From Agelaius tricolor (lineage: Eukaryota; Chordata; Aves; Passeriformes; Icteridae): DNA of 64,000 nucleotides. Both the position numbers and the translations under genes were made by a program. This document shows positions 34,431 through 46,430 of the stretch, piece by piece. The notes below the pieces were generated by a model that saw nothing but the letters and a program-made list of their open reading frames with translations, was not told the origin of the DNA and did not search any database. The stretch is taken from contig JALJCS010000029.1 of NCBI GenBank assembly GCA_023055355.1, forward strand, positions 5,501,001-5,565,000, written 5' to 3'. Each line of letters begins with the position of its first letter. The stretch's first letter is position 1.

Positions 34431-34498
34431 TTTTTTTTTTTTTTTTTTTTTTCTCTCTCTCTCTCTCTCTCTCTATATCTCCCCCCCCCCCCTTCTCT
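34431..34498. repeat. Poly-T, (CT)n and poly-C tract
   Basis: About 22 T, then 11 CT repeats, then about 13 C. It is complementary in kind to the (GA)n at 34192-34239, so the two could pair as stem arms in single-stranded DNA or RNA. Confidence 0.95.
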
Positions 34499-36700
34499 CC
34501 CTTGTATTCCTTATGCCATTGTCCATTCTTATGATGGCAGCCGCCCTTGCTCTTGAATGCAAGTGTCACAGCGGGAGCAAAAAGGGTTCAGGGCTGCATT
34601 GTCAAAGCCATGGTTGCCTATTGTTTCTTAGCCTTTCACTGCTCTGCTTTTCCGAGCCTCTTTCCCTATCAGTGGCCCCTGTCAAGGGGAGGAGTAGGGA
34701 GAAAATTGCAAGAGTTAGTCGTCCTTTTTATTGCACACTGTTATGATAAACAGCCCCAGCAATACATCCCACAAAATTAGGAATTATAACGACGGGACGG
34801 GGGGAAAAAAGAAATTTCTTTGTAGGTTTGCGTTTGGCGCTGCCCTTATGTCAAAAGCTTGGTTTTCTTAGGAAAGACTTTTGTATTGGTGGTTTTATTT
34901 TTTTTTTTAATTTTTTTTTTTTTTTTTCCCAGCAAAAAATAGAGGCAGCTGCAAAGTGAACAGTGAGCTATTTAGCCACAAGGTAAAAATTTCCTGTTGC
35001 TATTTGGATACTGATGCTTTTCAATTTTAAAGGTGTGTGTGGGGGGGAGGAAGCATGACTGAAAGCATTTCTCTAGCTGTCCATCCATCCATCCATCCAT
35101 CCATCCATCTCTATTTTATGTTTTAAAGCAATTGAAAATGGGTTTTTAAAAGGCCAGGGAGGCTGTTTGCAAGTTGGTTTTATTTGGGGGAACAAAAAAA
35201 TAATAATAAAAAAAAAATCTCTCAGCGCAGAATGAGGTTTGTGTTTCAGCTGATTGAATCTTGTGCTGGGAGATGAAGGGGGATGAGTGTCCTGCTCATG
35301 CCAGAAAGTGCTGCTTTGTCAGGGCATTCAAAGTAAAATTGTCACAATTTCTTCCTTTGGTGGAGGGGAGAAAAAAATTAATACAGACAGGAGTTTACTT
35401 TGACATTTCAGCGTGTGTTTGATTGTCTTGTGTGCACAGGCCAGCTCTGCCCGTGTGCAAAACTTCAGGGAGGTTACAAAGTCGTGGCCTCAAAAGTTTT
35501 TTTGTTTTACTGCGTTTGAGATGAAATTGCTGAGAGGAGAAAATTATTTCTAAAAGGGGGCTGCCCAGAAGAGTGCAAACATATTTATGTGTTCAAGCTG
35601 TAAACATTTTACTCATTTCACTTTAATTTTTATTTTTACTTGCGTTAAAAAAAAACAACAAAACGAACAAAATGAAAGAGAAGCAAATGCAATCTGATTT
35701 GTGCTTTTAACTGTTTCTGTAAATTTTATCATCATCCTTCCAATCCTTAAATTTTTCCTCACTGCCCTCAGTGTACAGGATATTTAACAGTCTGGGGGTT
35801 TGATTTTTGCCAGCCTATTATTATGTTCTTTTGGCTGAGCTGTTACACGATCAGGAATTATTGAAAGCAAACACTGCAGACCGTTCGTGTATGTGCTGCT
35901 TGAGGCTGAATATCTGAGCCATTGCAAACGTCTCGTGCTAATTTATCATGTCCAATAATACCAGGCACAGATGTAAATATGGTTTAAGTCTTAGAGAAGC
36001 TTGCAGAGAAATTCTCCTCAAGCTGCTTGGGCTTGGTTTTGGTTCTGCTGCAGAATATCGACTTGGCCGAGCCTCCCAAATGTGAGGTTTTGGTGGGAAT
36101 TCAGAAAAAGGGCCAAGATATTTCACCTGGGTTCCCTCTTAACTCTCAGGATGCCGAAATAGAAGTGATTTGAGGACCAAATTCTCCCAGACCACTCGCT
36201 TTGCCTTTTCTCCCCCGTGCTGGTGCTTTTTACACTCATTTATTGTCCTGCACCGCCAAGTTCTAGGTCAAGTATGCGCCTGTTTGGAATATCTTTATGT
36301 TTGAAACTTTTTTTTTTTTTTCTTTTCCTGAAGAAATGATGAAAGAACTCTGGCCTTGTTTTAAATCAAGCTCTGAATGCAGCTGAGGCCACCCTGGGAG
36401 CACAATGTTTAATTTCCATTCGACATCTGCCTTATATTTCCCATTGCAGCCCGGGCTCTGCGTGGAAGGAGCACTTATCGTTGATAAAAAGTTTGGCATC
36501 TCTTTTGTCAGAGGTTGTAATTTCTGTTCTCTCAATCTGGACTGTCATTTTGTAAAATCTTTTGTCACCGGAGCTGAATGGAAAACCTGGAATGTGCGAG
36601 AGATTAAAGAAATGGGGGAAGAGGATTCAAATGTGCACGGCAATTCTGGCCGCTCCCCTCTCTGAGACAGATGGTGCCTAATCCTGATTTTTCCTTATTC
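34499..36700. other. Conserved-noncoding-like block
   Basis: Mostly single-copy, AT-leaning sequence. Notable stretches are 34780-34860, 35780-36000 (with 'cgtgctaatttatcatgtcc' and 'gatgtaaatatggtttaagt') and 36395-36760. T-rich tracts lie at 34898-34930 and 36308-36321. An 86-codon frame at 36405-36665 has no recognised domain. Enhancer function is inference from texture only. Confidence 0.35.
35081..35109. repeat. (CCAT)n microsatellite
   Basis: Seven tetranucleotide repeats, uninterrupted. Confidence 0.97.
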
Positions 36701-36888
36701 CAGTGTCAATTCCGAGCTGTCCCTCTGAATCCACAACTGAATACTGATGAATCAGGATCGGGCCTGGCTCATTTCTCCGCTGTTTGAGGCTGTGGGTTGA
36801 TCTGGCAGAGATTTCTGCAGGCACAGCTCTGCCCTGGCACTCCTGCTGAGAGGTGCCCACTGAGTGACTCCAGCCCTGCCCCGAGTCC

Positions 36889-36921
36889 CACTCCTCCCTC
36901 CTCCTCCTCCTCCTCCTCCCT
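36889..36921. repeat. (CCT)n microsatellite
   Basis: About nine CCT repeats with one interruption near 36897. Confidence 0.93.
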
Positions 36922-39040
36922 GACCTTCCAAACCTGGCAATAAATGTCTGATAGGAGGGGTTTTCTTTAGGTAGGTCTGGGTAGGGAAATCTCAGAGTTG
37001 AGGGGGAATTTGGTGTGTCTGGGCACTCCAGAGGGGCTGAGGTGTCAGGTTTGCCAGGGGGGAAAAAGAAGTTTTCTTCAGAGCAAAGGCAGAAACATTT
37101 GGCCCCACAGATGAATTTTGCTGTAAAAAGGGTGATTCAGGGGGAGAGGTGTTCCAGTCTCATCTGTTTCAGGTGGAGAAGGGAAAACTTCACTCTGCGT
37201 TTAATTGTTTGAATTTATTTTGTCTCCTTATTAATCCAAACAACTTGTGTTCACTTTGCTTTTAATACGAGAATATGAAAATGCTTTTTTTGCCCCAGAT
37301 TCTGTTCTGTATTCTGAAGTGCTCTGTGTGCTGTCAGCTCAAGTTCCAGGCACTTCTTTCGCTCTTTATTGGGGGATTTCAGTGAGCAACACTTACACTT
37401 CTGTTCTACAAAGAAACAAATATATCTCCTCTTTTTATTTATTTTTTTTCCCTCTCATAGGAGTAACTTCAGTGGGAATTGCTCATGAAAAAGAGTGAGG
37501 ATCACCTGGATTCTTCTGGAGCTGGGAGTCAGGGCCAGAAATCTGCAGGAAAGACCTGCCCAAGGAGCCAGAGGAGGATTTCACCTCTCCAGAGCTCCAT
37601 CCCACCTGGAGCTCCAGGCAAGTACCAATCCCTGCTTGGAGCTTCACTGCTGGGTCCTTGCGAGTCCTCACGTGCAGAAATTGTCTCAGTGAAGTTGGGT
37701 TGCATTAAAATTTGATGAGAATTCTGTGCATTGATCAGGGATCTTGTCCCCTGCCATGGCCAGGGTGCCACTGCACACTTGTGGAGGGTTTATGGAGTCC
37801 AAAATGCAGCAAGAGCCAGCCCAGAGAGCTGTGTCAGGAAAAGCTGAACTTGGGTTATGAGCCTTTGGCCAATCCCAAATCCATCTTTTGTTACTACCTT
37901 AAATCACTGATAGGGCAGCCCTCGGCCTTTTCAGGATTTTGGGGGCAGAGCTGAGCCACTGCCATGGATTTTGTGCCCAGGAGGGCTCTGCCTGCCATGG
38001 GCAGCACCTTCCCAGGGGATTCCCACTGCCTTCCTTCTTCCTGCTCATGGAATTTATCCCTTGATGAGAGCAAAGCTTGGCAGGCAGAAAAGAGATTTTT
38101 TAAAAGTGGGAGAGACTGGAATAAGGCATGAAAGAACTGCTTATCTTCCACTGGGAAAAATCTGCCTGGAGAGGGGAAGCTGTGGGAGAAGAGGGGTGAA
38201 ACAGCAGCCAGGAAATGATCTCCTGGTGGGTGAGATGATGCTGCTTTCCAGGAAATCAGGGCAGATTCGTGGCTAACTCTGTGTGCTGGGAAGCTTCAGG
38301 GTGCAGGGGGTGTGCAGGGCCAGCCCCTGGTCTGGTGGAAGCTGTCACAGCATTGGCTGGATGCAGGTGGAAGTTCCTGAGTGGGAATGTCAGGGCTCTG
38401 TCCTGCTTGGGCTGCACTGCCCTGAGTTCAGACCCTTTTGTGCTGGCAGATTTCGCTCCTTATTCAAAACACGTGCCAGGGTTTAACCAAACCAGGACTC
38501 TGAGAGTGAGCACGGCAGAAAACTTCCATGTGACAATGTTGGCAAGAAAGAGAAGTAAGGGTTTTTTAGTGGGTCAATTGCTGTGTTTGGTGTTGTGGCA
38601 GAAGTGCCTCATGTGCTCAAACCTGCCTTAATTCACATTTCAGATCATTATTTCTCTTTCCCACAAGGTGATTTGGGTGGGAAGATGATTTGTGGTACAA
38701 ATTCAGTTGTATTTATACACCTGCAATCTGCTCCATTGCTTTCATCAGGCTGTGCATGGAATTCCCACTTTTATTGACAGGAACGCATTTTCCTGGGCCG
38801 GGGTGGAAATTGTGGAAATTCAGGGTGGAAATTCCTGAAAATTGTGGGCATTGTTTTCTTTCTTTACATTTGCTTTGACTACAAAGTACTCAACCTGGCT
38901 GTGAGCTACAGGTTTAAAATGGAATTTCACAGATTGTGTTTCCACCTGTTCTTTGGGTTTTCCAACATTTTTCCGTCCATGGTTTGAGAAGGGACACTTG
39001 GTGTGGTGTCACCTTTGAGGGCCTGGTTGCTTTTTTCAGT
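36922..39040. other. Unassigned sequence
   Basis: No gene, RNA or mobile element is recognised. Frames up to 120 codons (38269-38631, plus strand) have no supporting motif. Confidence 0.55.
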
Positions 39041-39067
39041 TGCTGCAGGACTTAGAGGCCTTTAGAG

Positions 39068-39256
39068 AGTTTGAGATGGGATTTTGGGAAGGCATTCCTG
39101 GCTGGGAGGGTGCCCAGAGGAGCTGTGGCTGCCCTGGATCCCTGGAAGTGCCCCAGACAGGGTTGGATGGGGCTTGGAGCACCTTGGGACGGTGGAAGGT
39201 CCCTGCCCATGGGATGGGCTCTAGGGTCCCTCCCAACCCAAACCATTCCATGATTT
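39068..39256 (+). mobile_element. CR1 LINE 3' fragment
   Basis: CR1 tail in order: 'gagatgggattttgggaagg', 'ggtgcccagaggagctgtgg', 'ggttggatggggcttggagc', 'ggtggaaggtccctgcccat', 'ccctcccaacccaaaccatt' and a terminal 'ccatgatttct'. No coding part remains. The subfamily resembles that of the inverted copies at 7.4-8.4 kb. Confidence 0.92.
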
Positions 39257-39574
39257 CTGCAAACTGAAGAGTCCTGTCCAGGCCTTTATCAAAGCCAAAA
39301 TGAGCTCTGCACTCTGCGTCGTTTTTCCCATCCTTCACAACTTTTCATTTTCTTGTCCGGCTTCCTCCTGTTTTATGCGACAGAACCAGGCAGGAGTGAG
39401 AGGAAGAAGTCACAAAAAATGTTCTGGATAGGATTAACTGAGGTGATCCCAAACAGAGGTGGAACCCAAGCCCTCAGGAATGTTCCAATGTTGGCTTTAA
39501 GAGCAATAAATCAGCTTCAAGCCATGTTCTCCTTCCTCCAGAATTGTTTCTGGCTCTCTCTGCCCCCGTTTTGC
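39257..39574. other. Unassigned sequence
   Basis: No feature is recognised. The 5' edge of the neighbouring LTR could lie inside this interval. Confidence 0.5.
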
Positions 39575-40017
39575 TGTTGATATCCTGATTTCCATCTCTG
39601 GTTCATACTCCTGCCTGTGGGAACTCAGCACATCGTTCCCGATGTCCAGAGATGCCAGGAGAACCCTTGGGGGTCTCGGAAATCCTGGAATGTTGCCAAG
39701 AGTGTTTGGTGGCTTGATTTTGATCCATCCACAGAAGTGACAGGAATTTGAGGACATGAGAATCACTTTAGAGTGAAGGTGTAAAAGGGACACATTTAGA
39801 GGGTGAAATATAAACTTTAAGGTTTTTGGTACAGGGGGGTTATGGAGACAAGATGGAGGGATCAGGGCGTGTCTCATCCTTCTTCTTTCTTCTTCTTGTC
39901 CTCCATCTCCTGTGGTGATGTTGGCACTTGGGGATTGGTTTATGGTGAAGGTGCACTTGCCAACATGGGTGAAAAGCATTGGGAAATAAAGGTAAATATT
40001 GTGTACGTAGATTTTAG

Positions 40018-40025
40018 TATAAAAA
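40018..40025 (+). promoter_or_regulatory. TATA box of the ERVL-like LTR
   Basis: TATAAAAA lies about 94 bp upstream of the AATAAA signal, so the predicted R region would start near 40045. Whether it is active is unknown. Confidence 0.6.
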
Positions 40026-40208
40026 GACATGACCACCCCGTGGGTGGGCAGAGTGCCCTTGGCTGCCTTGCAGGTCAGACCTCTGTTGGGCAGACAGAAA
40101 ATTTTGTAGATAAGAAACAATAAACAATCAGAGGATGGAAAAGCTGAAGAGTCCAGACTCGTCCTTTGAAACGCGGGGCACCCAAGAACCGCCCTGCCCG
40201 TGTCGGGG

Positions 40209-40231
40209 CACAGACAGACAGACAGACAGAC
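40209..40231. repeat. (CAGA)n microsatellite
   Basis: Five to six tetranucleotide repeats near the LTR 3' end. Confidence 0.93.
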
Positions 40232-40260
40232 CCGACACCTGCCTGTGCAGAGAAACTCCT

Positions 40261-42610
40261 GCAGTTTTCTGCCAAGTCATCACCTTTCCAACATGCAAAC
40301 CCCTCCTAAAGCCTCCCTCCTTCAGTACTGACCACATGAACTGATTGGTTTTTCTGAAATTGCCGTGGTTTTGCCAGGGCTGGGCAGGGATGAGCCAGCT
40401 CTGGAGGAGCTGGGAGATATTTCCACTGTAACCATGGTTCTCTCTCCTCATTTCTGGTTTGGTTGTGAGATGAGCTTGAGTTAAGGCATCATGTCAAGGG
40501 ATTTTAGTTATTCTGGGGATGCCTTTTTGAATCCTGCATAAATAATGGGTGATTGAACAAAAAAAAAAAAATTAAATTGATTCAGGAGTGCAATCTGCAG
40601 CTCAGAATAAAAACCACCCAGTTGGTTTGAAAATTCAGGAGTGGGGAGGGAAAATCAAATGGTGGTGGTGATTACCAGAGCAGCTGGTGTGATCCTGGAA
40701 TTAGGTGGTTTTTAAGGCTCTTTCCCACTTTTTAGTGTGTTCATGAACACCAGTGGAGGATTTGCTCTTGCTGGAAGCCACAGGGTGGATGAGGAATGGG
40801 ATAAAACCCAAAATATTGTGGTTGGATCCCAGGAAGTTGCACCAGAGACCTCCTGAGGTCCTTTCCCACCTGATTTGGCTCAGAACCTTGGGTGGAGTCA
40901 CAGAAATGAATAATAAAAAATAAATTAATCACTTTTTTTTTCTCTTTGGACAATATTCCTGTATTTAAAGGTCCTGAAATCTAACCTAAATCAAACAAGT
41001 CTGCTTGTTTGATAAAAATGCATTTTTCCATTTGCATGTGGAAATTCATCTTTTAGAAGAATTTTTTTTTTTTCTTTTTTAGTTACTGCTTGTGCTCCCT
41101 CTTTGAATTATTGGGCAACATTCAATAACAATAATAATAGTAATAGTAATAATAATAATAATGGTATGAATGTAAGAATATCAGGTAGCAGAAACGTTCT
41201 AGCAAACCCTAAATGCCTCAGAGAATCACTGGTACAAACCCTACAGGGTAAGTTGGAGGTTTGGGGCTCCTCCAGGAAGAAATTTGCCCAAACTTTCTCT
41301 TACCTTAGGAATTTTAGTAATTCCTACTAAAATCCTAAAATCCCAACCTCTGGAGCAGCAGAGAGTCCCTTCAGTCCATATTTTTTCTTCTTTTTTTTGG
41401 CTGGTGGGATTATTGCTCTCTTCCCACACACAAGGATGGGGAAGAAGGGATCCCAGAATCAGATTGCATCTGTCAGGTTGTATTTATTTTGATTTATGAC
41501 TTGTAGAAACCAGGCAACTCAATCCTGGCTCTTCAGCCTCTGCTGCTTGGTGCAAAGTGCTCAGATTTGGCTTTCTGGGAGAATTCCACTGTCACAATTC
41601 CACAATTCCACAGTGTCACCCCTCTGAGGCTTTGGGAGCTCCAGGAAACAGGTCTGGATCATGGAACATTTCTCCATTGTAAGAATATATTAGAGTATAT
41701 TTTTATTCTAAATGTAAATGGAATATTTCCTTCTTCTTGTATTCTAAGATTCCCTTAGACTACATTTATAACCTTTTTATTATCTTTTTTATTTATTAAT
41801 TTTTTTTTATTTTATTAAAAATTTATTAAAAATTTCTATTTTGCACCTGTAGAAGCTGTGAGCAAGGAGAAAAGGTTTGTGTTTAGCAGTAGATTCAGAC
41901 CCAGATAAAATCTAAGCCCTTAATTTAAAGCAAAAGCTGATGAGGAGTTTTTCACTAAGACATTTCTCTATTGAAAACTGTAATAGCTCAGTGACTTAAA
42001 CCCTGGGAGATGGTTTGGAGTTTTGTTTTAATATCTCCTTGCAAAGGAATGGAGAAAGAGTTTAGTTTTGCTGAAGTTTTCAAAATTGAATCCTTTTGTG
42101 TCATCCCACGTGATTTGAGATGATCCCAGAGCTTTGTAAACTTTCCAGGGGTGACTCAACTTTTGGAGGTGCAAGGGTATAAAGGGGAAAATGGGATGGG
42201 GAGACACAGGAGGGAAGGAGGTAAAAAATCAGGTTTGTAGTTGAGTTCAGTCATTAAAATAATGGTAAATAAAAATAGTGAGAGTTTAGTGTTCAAAGCC
42301 AGCGTTGGATGGGTGGTATTTAATTCATTAAATAACATTTATTAAATTGAAACTTTTGTAAATTATATTTGGGGACCTTCTGGGCCACCTGGTTTGGGGA
42401 CAGTGCTGGGAGCAGCTCAGACCAGGGCTGGGTGACAAACCCTCCTTGTCCTGAGGCTGAAACCCAACTTGTTGTGGCTGCAGACGACAGGCTGAGCTTC
42501 CCAGAGTCCCTGCTGCCCTCTCAGTGGGTGCTGCATCAAGCAGGCCGTGATTAATTGCAGCAGAGCTGCTTCTAATTGGAAACAGAAGCTCAGGCTGAGC
42601 TTCTCCTCCA
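40261..42610. other. Unassigned sequence with microsatellites
   Basis: An A-run lies at 40559-40572. T-runs lie at 40934-40942 and 41064-41083. AAT/AAC repeats lie at about 41126-41163. T/A-rich sequence lies at 41775-41835. No gene is recognised. Confidence 0.55.
41126..41163. repeat. (AAT)n/(AAC)n microsatellite
   Basis: Interrupted trinucleotide repeats 'aataacaataataatagtaa' and 'taataataataatgg'. Confidence 0.93.
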
Positions 42611-42629
42611 TGTACAGATCACGTGTGGG

Positions 42630-43890
42630 CTGGATGTGCTGATTTGTAAAAGATATGTATTCACTGTACATTTAATTGTAGGAATTTGTCTATCAAACAC
42701 AGTTATTTATCTGTTTAACCAGTATATAGCTGTCCATATAAACAGATATTTGCTTTCTGATTCGTAATCTCACCAACTGCTCTGCCACACGTGCCTGTGC
42801 TGCTGTGCCAGGTCCAGCTGAAGTCCCAGAAGTTCTGTGAGAGTTCAGCTGCTTGTGGGATCCAAAAAATATATATTCATAATATTGTATATTTTATATA
42901 TATGTACATAATAATATATATTTTAATTGTAGAAATATATCTATCCAATACATCTATTTATCTATTTAATCAAGACATATCTATCCATATAAATAGGTGT
43001 TTGCTCTCTGGTTTAGCCATAATCTCACCAATAGCTCTGCCAACGTGTCTGTGCTGCTGTGGTAGCAGTTACAACAGCTCTGAGTTCAACTGCTTGTGAG
43101 ATCCAAAAAATATGTATTCATAATATTATATATTTAATATATATGTACATAATATATATTTTAATTGTAGAAATATATCTATCCAATACATCTATTTATC
43201 TATTTAATCAATATATATCTATCCATATAAATAGGTATTTGCTCTCTGGTTTAGCCATAATTTCACCAACTGCTCTGCCACACGTGCCTGTGCTGCTGTG
43301 GCAGGTCCAGCTGAAGTTCCAGAAGTTCTGTGTGAGTTCAGCTGCTTGTGGGATCCAAAAAATGTATTCATAATATTATATATTTAATATATATGTACAT
43401 AATATTATATATTTTATATATGTACATAATATTATATATTTTAATTGATATATATTTTCATTGTAGAAATATACCTATCAATACATCTATTTATCTATTT
43501 AATCAAGACATATCTATCCATATAAATAGACATTTGCCCTCTGGTTTAGCCATCATCTCACCAACAGCTCTGCCACACATTCCTGTGCTGCTGTGGTAGC
43601 AGTCACAACAGCTCTGAGTTCAGCTGCTTGTGAGATCCAAAAAAATATGTATTCACTGTACATAATATTATATATTTTAATTGATATATTATATATTTTC
43701 ATTGTAGAAATATACCTATCCAATACATCTATTTATCTATTTAATCAATACATATCTATCCATGTAAATAGACATTTTCTCTCTGGTTTAGCCATAATCT
43801 CACCAACAGCTCTGCCACACGTGCCTGTGCTGCTGTGCCAGGTCCAGCTGAAGCCACAGCAGCTCTGTGTGAGTTCAGATGCTTGTGGCA
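42630..43890. repeat. ~250-bp tandem array with A-B-A-B-A higher-order structure
   Basis: The anchor 'aatctcaccaac' starts at 42766, 43021, 43259, 43554 and 43796. Every unit has 'cacgtgcctgtgctgctgtg' or a close variant, an AT-rich part with 'tatttatctatttaatca', and 'atctatccatataaata'. Units 1, 3 and 5 continue 'ccaggtccagctgaag' (type A). Units 2 and 4 continue 'tagcagtcacaacagctctg' (type B). The real period is therefore a ~535-bp A+B dimer. TA-rich microsatellite parts vary in length between copies. Function is unknown. Confidence 0.93.
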
Positions 43891-44169
43891 ATGTGCCTGA
43901 TTTCTGTCCCCTTGTCCTGGCCGTGCTGCTGAGCTCTGTCCTGCCCCTTCCTGCCCAAAACCAGGAATCTGTGCCCTGTTTCTCCTCCAGCCTCCCCAGG
44001 GGCCACATCTGCTGCCCTCTGAGCTGGGTCTGGCCCTGAACCCAGCTCCACTGGCTGGGGGGCTCCGGGCTGGGAGAACCAACTGGAAATGGCTTGGCTG
44101 GGATGCTCAGAGCTGGGCTGATGTGGGTGCAGAGGGTAATTAGGCCAGGTTAATTAGCTCCTCCATGGG
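43891..44169. other. Unassigned sequence
   Basis: GC-moderate single-copy sequence. No feature is recognised. Confidence 0.6.
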
Positions 44170-44590
44170 GCAGTGCTGGGCACACCTCGAGTGCTGTGTC
44201 CAGTCTGGACCTGGAGGGGCTGGGGCGAGTCCAGGGCAGGGAATGGAGCTGGGAAGGGTCTGGAGCCCCAGGAGGGGCTGAGGGAGCTGGGCAGGGGCTG
44301 AGCCTGGAGCAAAGGAGGGTCAGGGGGCCCTTGTGGCTCTGCACAGCTCCTGGACAGCCCCAGGTCAGGCTCTGCTCCAGGGAACAGGGCCAGGAGCAGA
44401 GGGAATGGCTCAGGCTGGAATCAGCAGGAATCTCCCCATGGAAAGGGTGTTGAATCCTGGCAGGGGCTGCCCAGGGAGGTCTGGAGTCCCCAGCCCTGAG
44501 GTGTCCCAGGAAGGCCTGGATATGGCACTCAGCTCTGGCTGGACTTGATGATCCTGGAGGTTTTTTCCAACCTTAATGATTCCATGCATC
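44170..44590 (+). mobile_element. CR1 LINE fragment, ~415 bp, second subfamily
   Basis: Ordered CR1 landmarks are 'ctcgagtgctgtgtccagtc', 'gggaagggtctggagcccca', 'ggggctgagggagctgggca', 'ggctgcccagggaggtctgg', 'ggacttgatgatcctggagg' and 'ttttttccaaccttaatgat'. It ends at 'tccatgcatcactgg'. It is longer than the other CR1 copies here and of a different subfamily, with the 'ccaaccttaatgattc' tail instead of 'ccaacccaaacc'. Internal deletions remove part of the consensus, and no intact reading frame remains. Confidence 0.92.
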
Positions 44591-46430
44591 ACTGGAGTGC
44601 CCAGATCCAGAGGGACTGGCTCTGTCTTGGCTTTTGGACTTGGAACCTGCAGCTCAGGCTGGAATTGTTGGTTTAACTCTGGACAAAGCAGCTCTGGCAA
44701 ACCAAAAACCTAAAATGCCCTGGGCTGCACACTGGGACATGAAAACCTTATGAGCCACTAAAATGATTTCATTTCTGTGACATTCCAGGCTGATTTTAAG
44801 AGGAGGTGACTTCAGACACCTTCATGAACTAATCCACCCTGGAGATGGGCATTGATGACGATGCTCACTTGGTTTTTTACAAGAGGAATAGAAACAAAAA
44901 CCCAAATTCTCATCTCTCGCTGCTTTGTCCCCCATTGTGACATCAGTTCAGTTCAGTGGGATGAACCACAGGCTCTAGAACAGGAATATTACAGTTTGGG
45001 CAAAGGAATATATGATTTTATGGAAAATTATGGAGCTGCTGCAAGTCGTGGATGTGTTCTTGGTGATTTCTGCATGGATTTCAGCGAGGTCCAAGTCTTG
45101 GGAAGTGATTCTGGCTTTAGTAAAGGACTGACAGACACTGGCAGCACGTGCAAACCAGACACAGAGAGGAGGAAATTTGTGTCAGGATCTCTGTCAGGTA
45201 CAATTTGAGCTGGGAGGTTTAAATAGAATTAAATAGTTTGTGGGGAAAATTCACTGCAGGAATGCTGGACTGGAAGCTGATTTCACAGCCAACAAACTGC
45301 TGGGAGCCTCTCAGGGAGCTCCAATGGATTTTGGGGTCAAACTCTTCCCAACATGTGGATTATCCTCCCTTCCCTTATTGACAGTGAGATTTCCACCCCT
45401 CTAAACAAGAAGCTGCTGGCAGAGCTCAGCCCCTAAATGGTACAGAGTGGCAATAGCAGGATTTTAAAAGCCACCAAAGTCTGGGTAATTCCTCTCAGCA
45501 AAGTGACCTCGTGTTCTGCTGCTCCCAGCCTGGGCTGTGCCAGGAAAGGCCCTCTCAGGTCAACAGCTTCCATTTCCTATGGAGTTTTCCTGGAGAGCTC
45601 AGCCCCACTCAGGAGCACTCACAGGAGGAGCTCCAGGCATCCCTCAGCCATCAGACAGACGGGGCTGATGCACTAATCTCAAATGATGAAGGATTTTGTT
45701 ACCATTTTAATGAATTTACTGAGCTCAGGGATGGGGCGGGCTTGAGCAGAAGCCCCTGAGTACCACAAACATCTTCTTTCCCCTCCTCAATTCCTTCTCA
45801 TGCTCTTCTGGCTCCCCTTGGCTCTGGATCTTCCTCAGAATATTCCTCAGATATTCCTCAGAATTAAGAATTGGCCTTGTTGATTGATTTATAGATTAGT
45901 ACAGCCTGGTTTTAAAGCTGGAGAAGGAACCAAAAAAGCAGAATTTGTTCTTCATCAACTTGAATATCTCTTCCTTTGCTCAGATAAGCAGCTCAGCTAT
46001 CACCAGAACAGCAGATATGGATGCAACATAATAGTTAGGATATAATTTATATTCTTATTAAAAACAAATTGACAAAAAGCCCTAACTAATTGATAATTTA
46101 GCTGTTTTGCAGTTATTTTATGGATTAAAATGGGGTAGAAATGCGCTTGTTTTCCCTTGGCTGTGGTCTCAGCACTGATCCAGGAGCTCTGCACTTGCTC
46201 CAAGGGTTGGAACTGGAGCAGCTGGGATCTGGGTGTGGTGGCACTGCAGTGTTCCTGCTGTGGGGCCGCAGATCAATTCCTGAAAACAGCAATTTAAAAA
46301 AAAAAAAAAGAGATTTAGGAACCTGTCCTTAAAAACAGCACAATGCTTCAGCTCAAGAGATGGCATTAATTGGAGGCAGTCGATTCCCTTGGCTTTCAAA
46401 GTTTTTTACTCTTTGTTGATGCTGAGATTA
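44591..46430. other. Unassigned sequence
   Basis: Contains the open frame discussed at 44852-45208. A 12-14-bp triplicate 'attcctcag' lies at 45834-45863. An A-run lies at about 46295-46308. No mobile element is recognised. Confidence 0.55.
44852..45208 (+). CDS. Unconfirmed 118-codon open frame in single-copy sequence
   Basis: This is one of the few frames over 100 codons that lies outside repeats and homopolymer-rich DNA. The deduced peptide is mixed in composition and soluble-looking, with five Cys, and includes WDEPQALEQEYYSLGKGIYD and DFMENYGAAASRGC. I recognise no family. There is no obvious promoter. A possible splice donor 'cag|gtacaa' sits just before the stop. It is most likely a chance frame in noncoding DNA; an unannotated exon or an old pseudogene remnant are alternatives. 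Confidence 0.12.
   Translation: MMTMLTWFFTRGIETKTQILISRCFVPHCDISSVQWDEPQALEQEYYSLGKGIYDFMENYGAAASRGCVLGDFCMDFSEVQVLGSDSGFSKGLTDTGSTCKPDTERRKFVSGSLSGTI

Larger units (their letters stand above)
39575..40260 (+). mobile_element. Solo LTR, ERVL-like (passerine type)
   Basis: Promoter and polyadenylation signals are spaced as in an LTR: TATAAAAA at 40018-40025 and AATAAA at 40119-40124. Stretches such as 'gttatggagacaagatggag', 'gatgttggcacttggggatt', 'aaataaaggtaaatattgtg' and 'gggcagacagaaaattttgt' match, from memory, an ERVL-type LTR family abundant in songbird genomes. No retroviral coding region adjoins it. The 5' end is placed at a TGTTG and the 3' end is uncertain by tens of bases. The 207-codon minus-strand frame at 39497-40120 lies largely antisense to the LTR and is not a gene. 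Confidence 0.72.

Noticed and set aside
34238..34534. Possible first coding exon with donor 'aaaag|gtgaga' near 34388
   Set aside because: The peptide is unrecognised, and a single donor match is weak evidence. Kept only as a remark.
39497..40120. 207-codon minus-strand frame
   Set aside because: Mostly antisense to the ERVL-like LTR, whose own signals (TATA, AATAAA) are on the plus strand.
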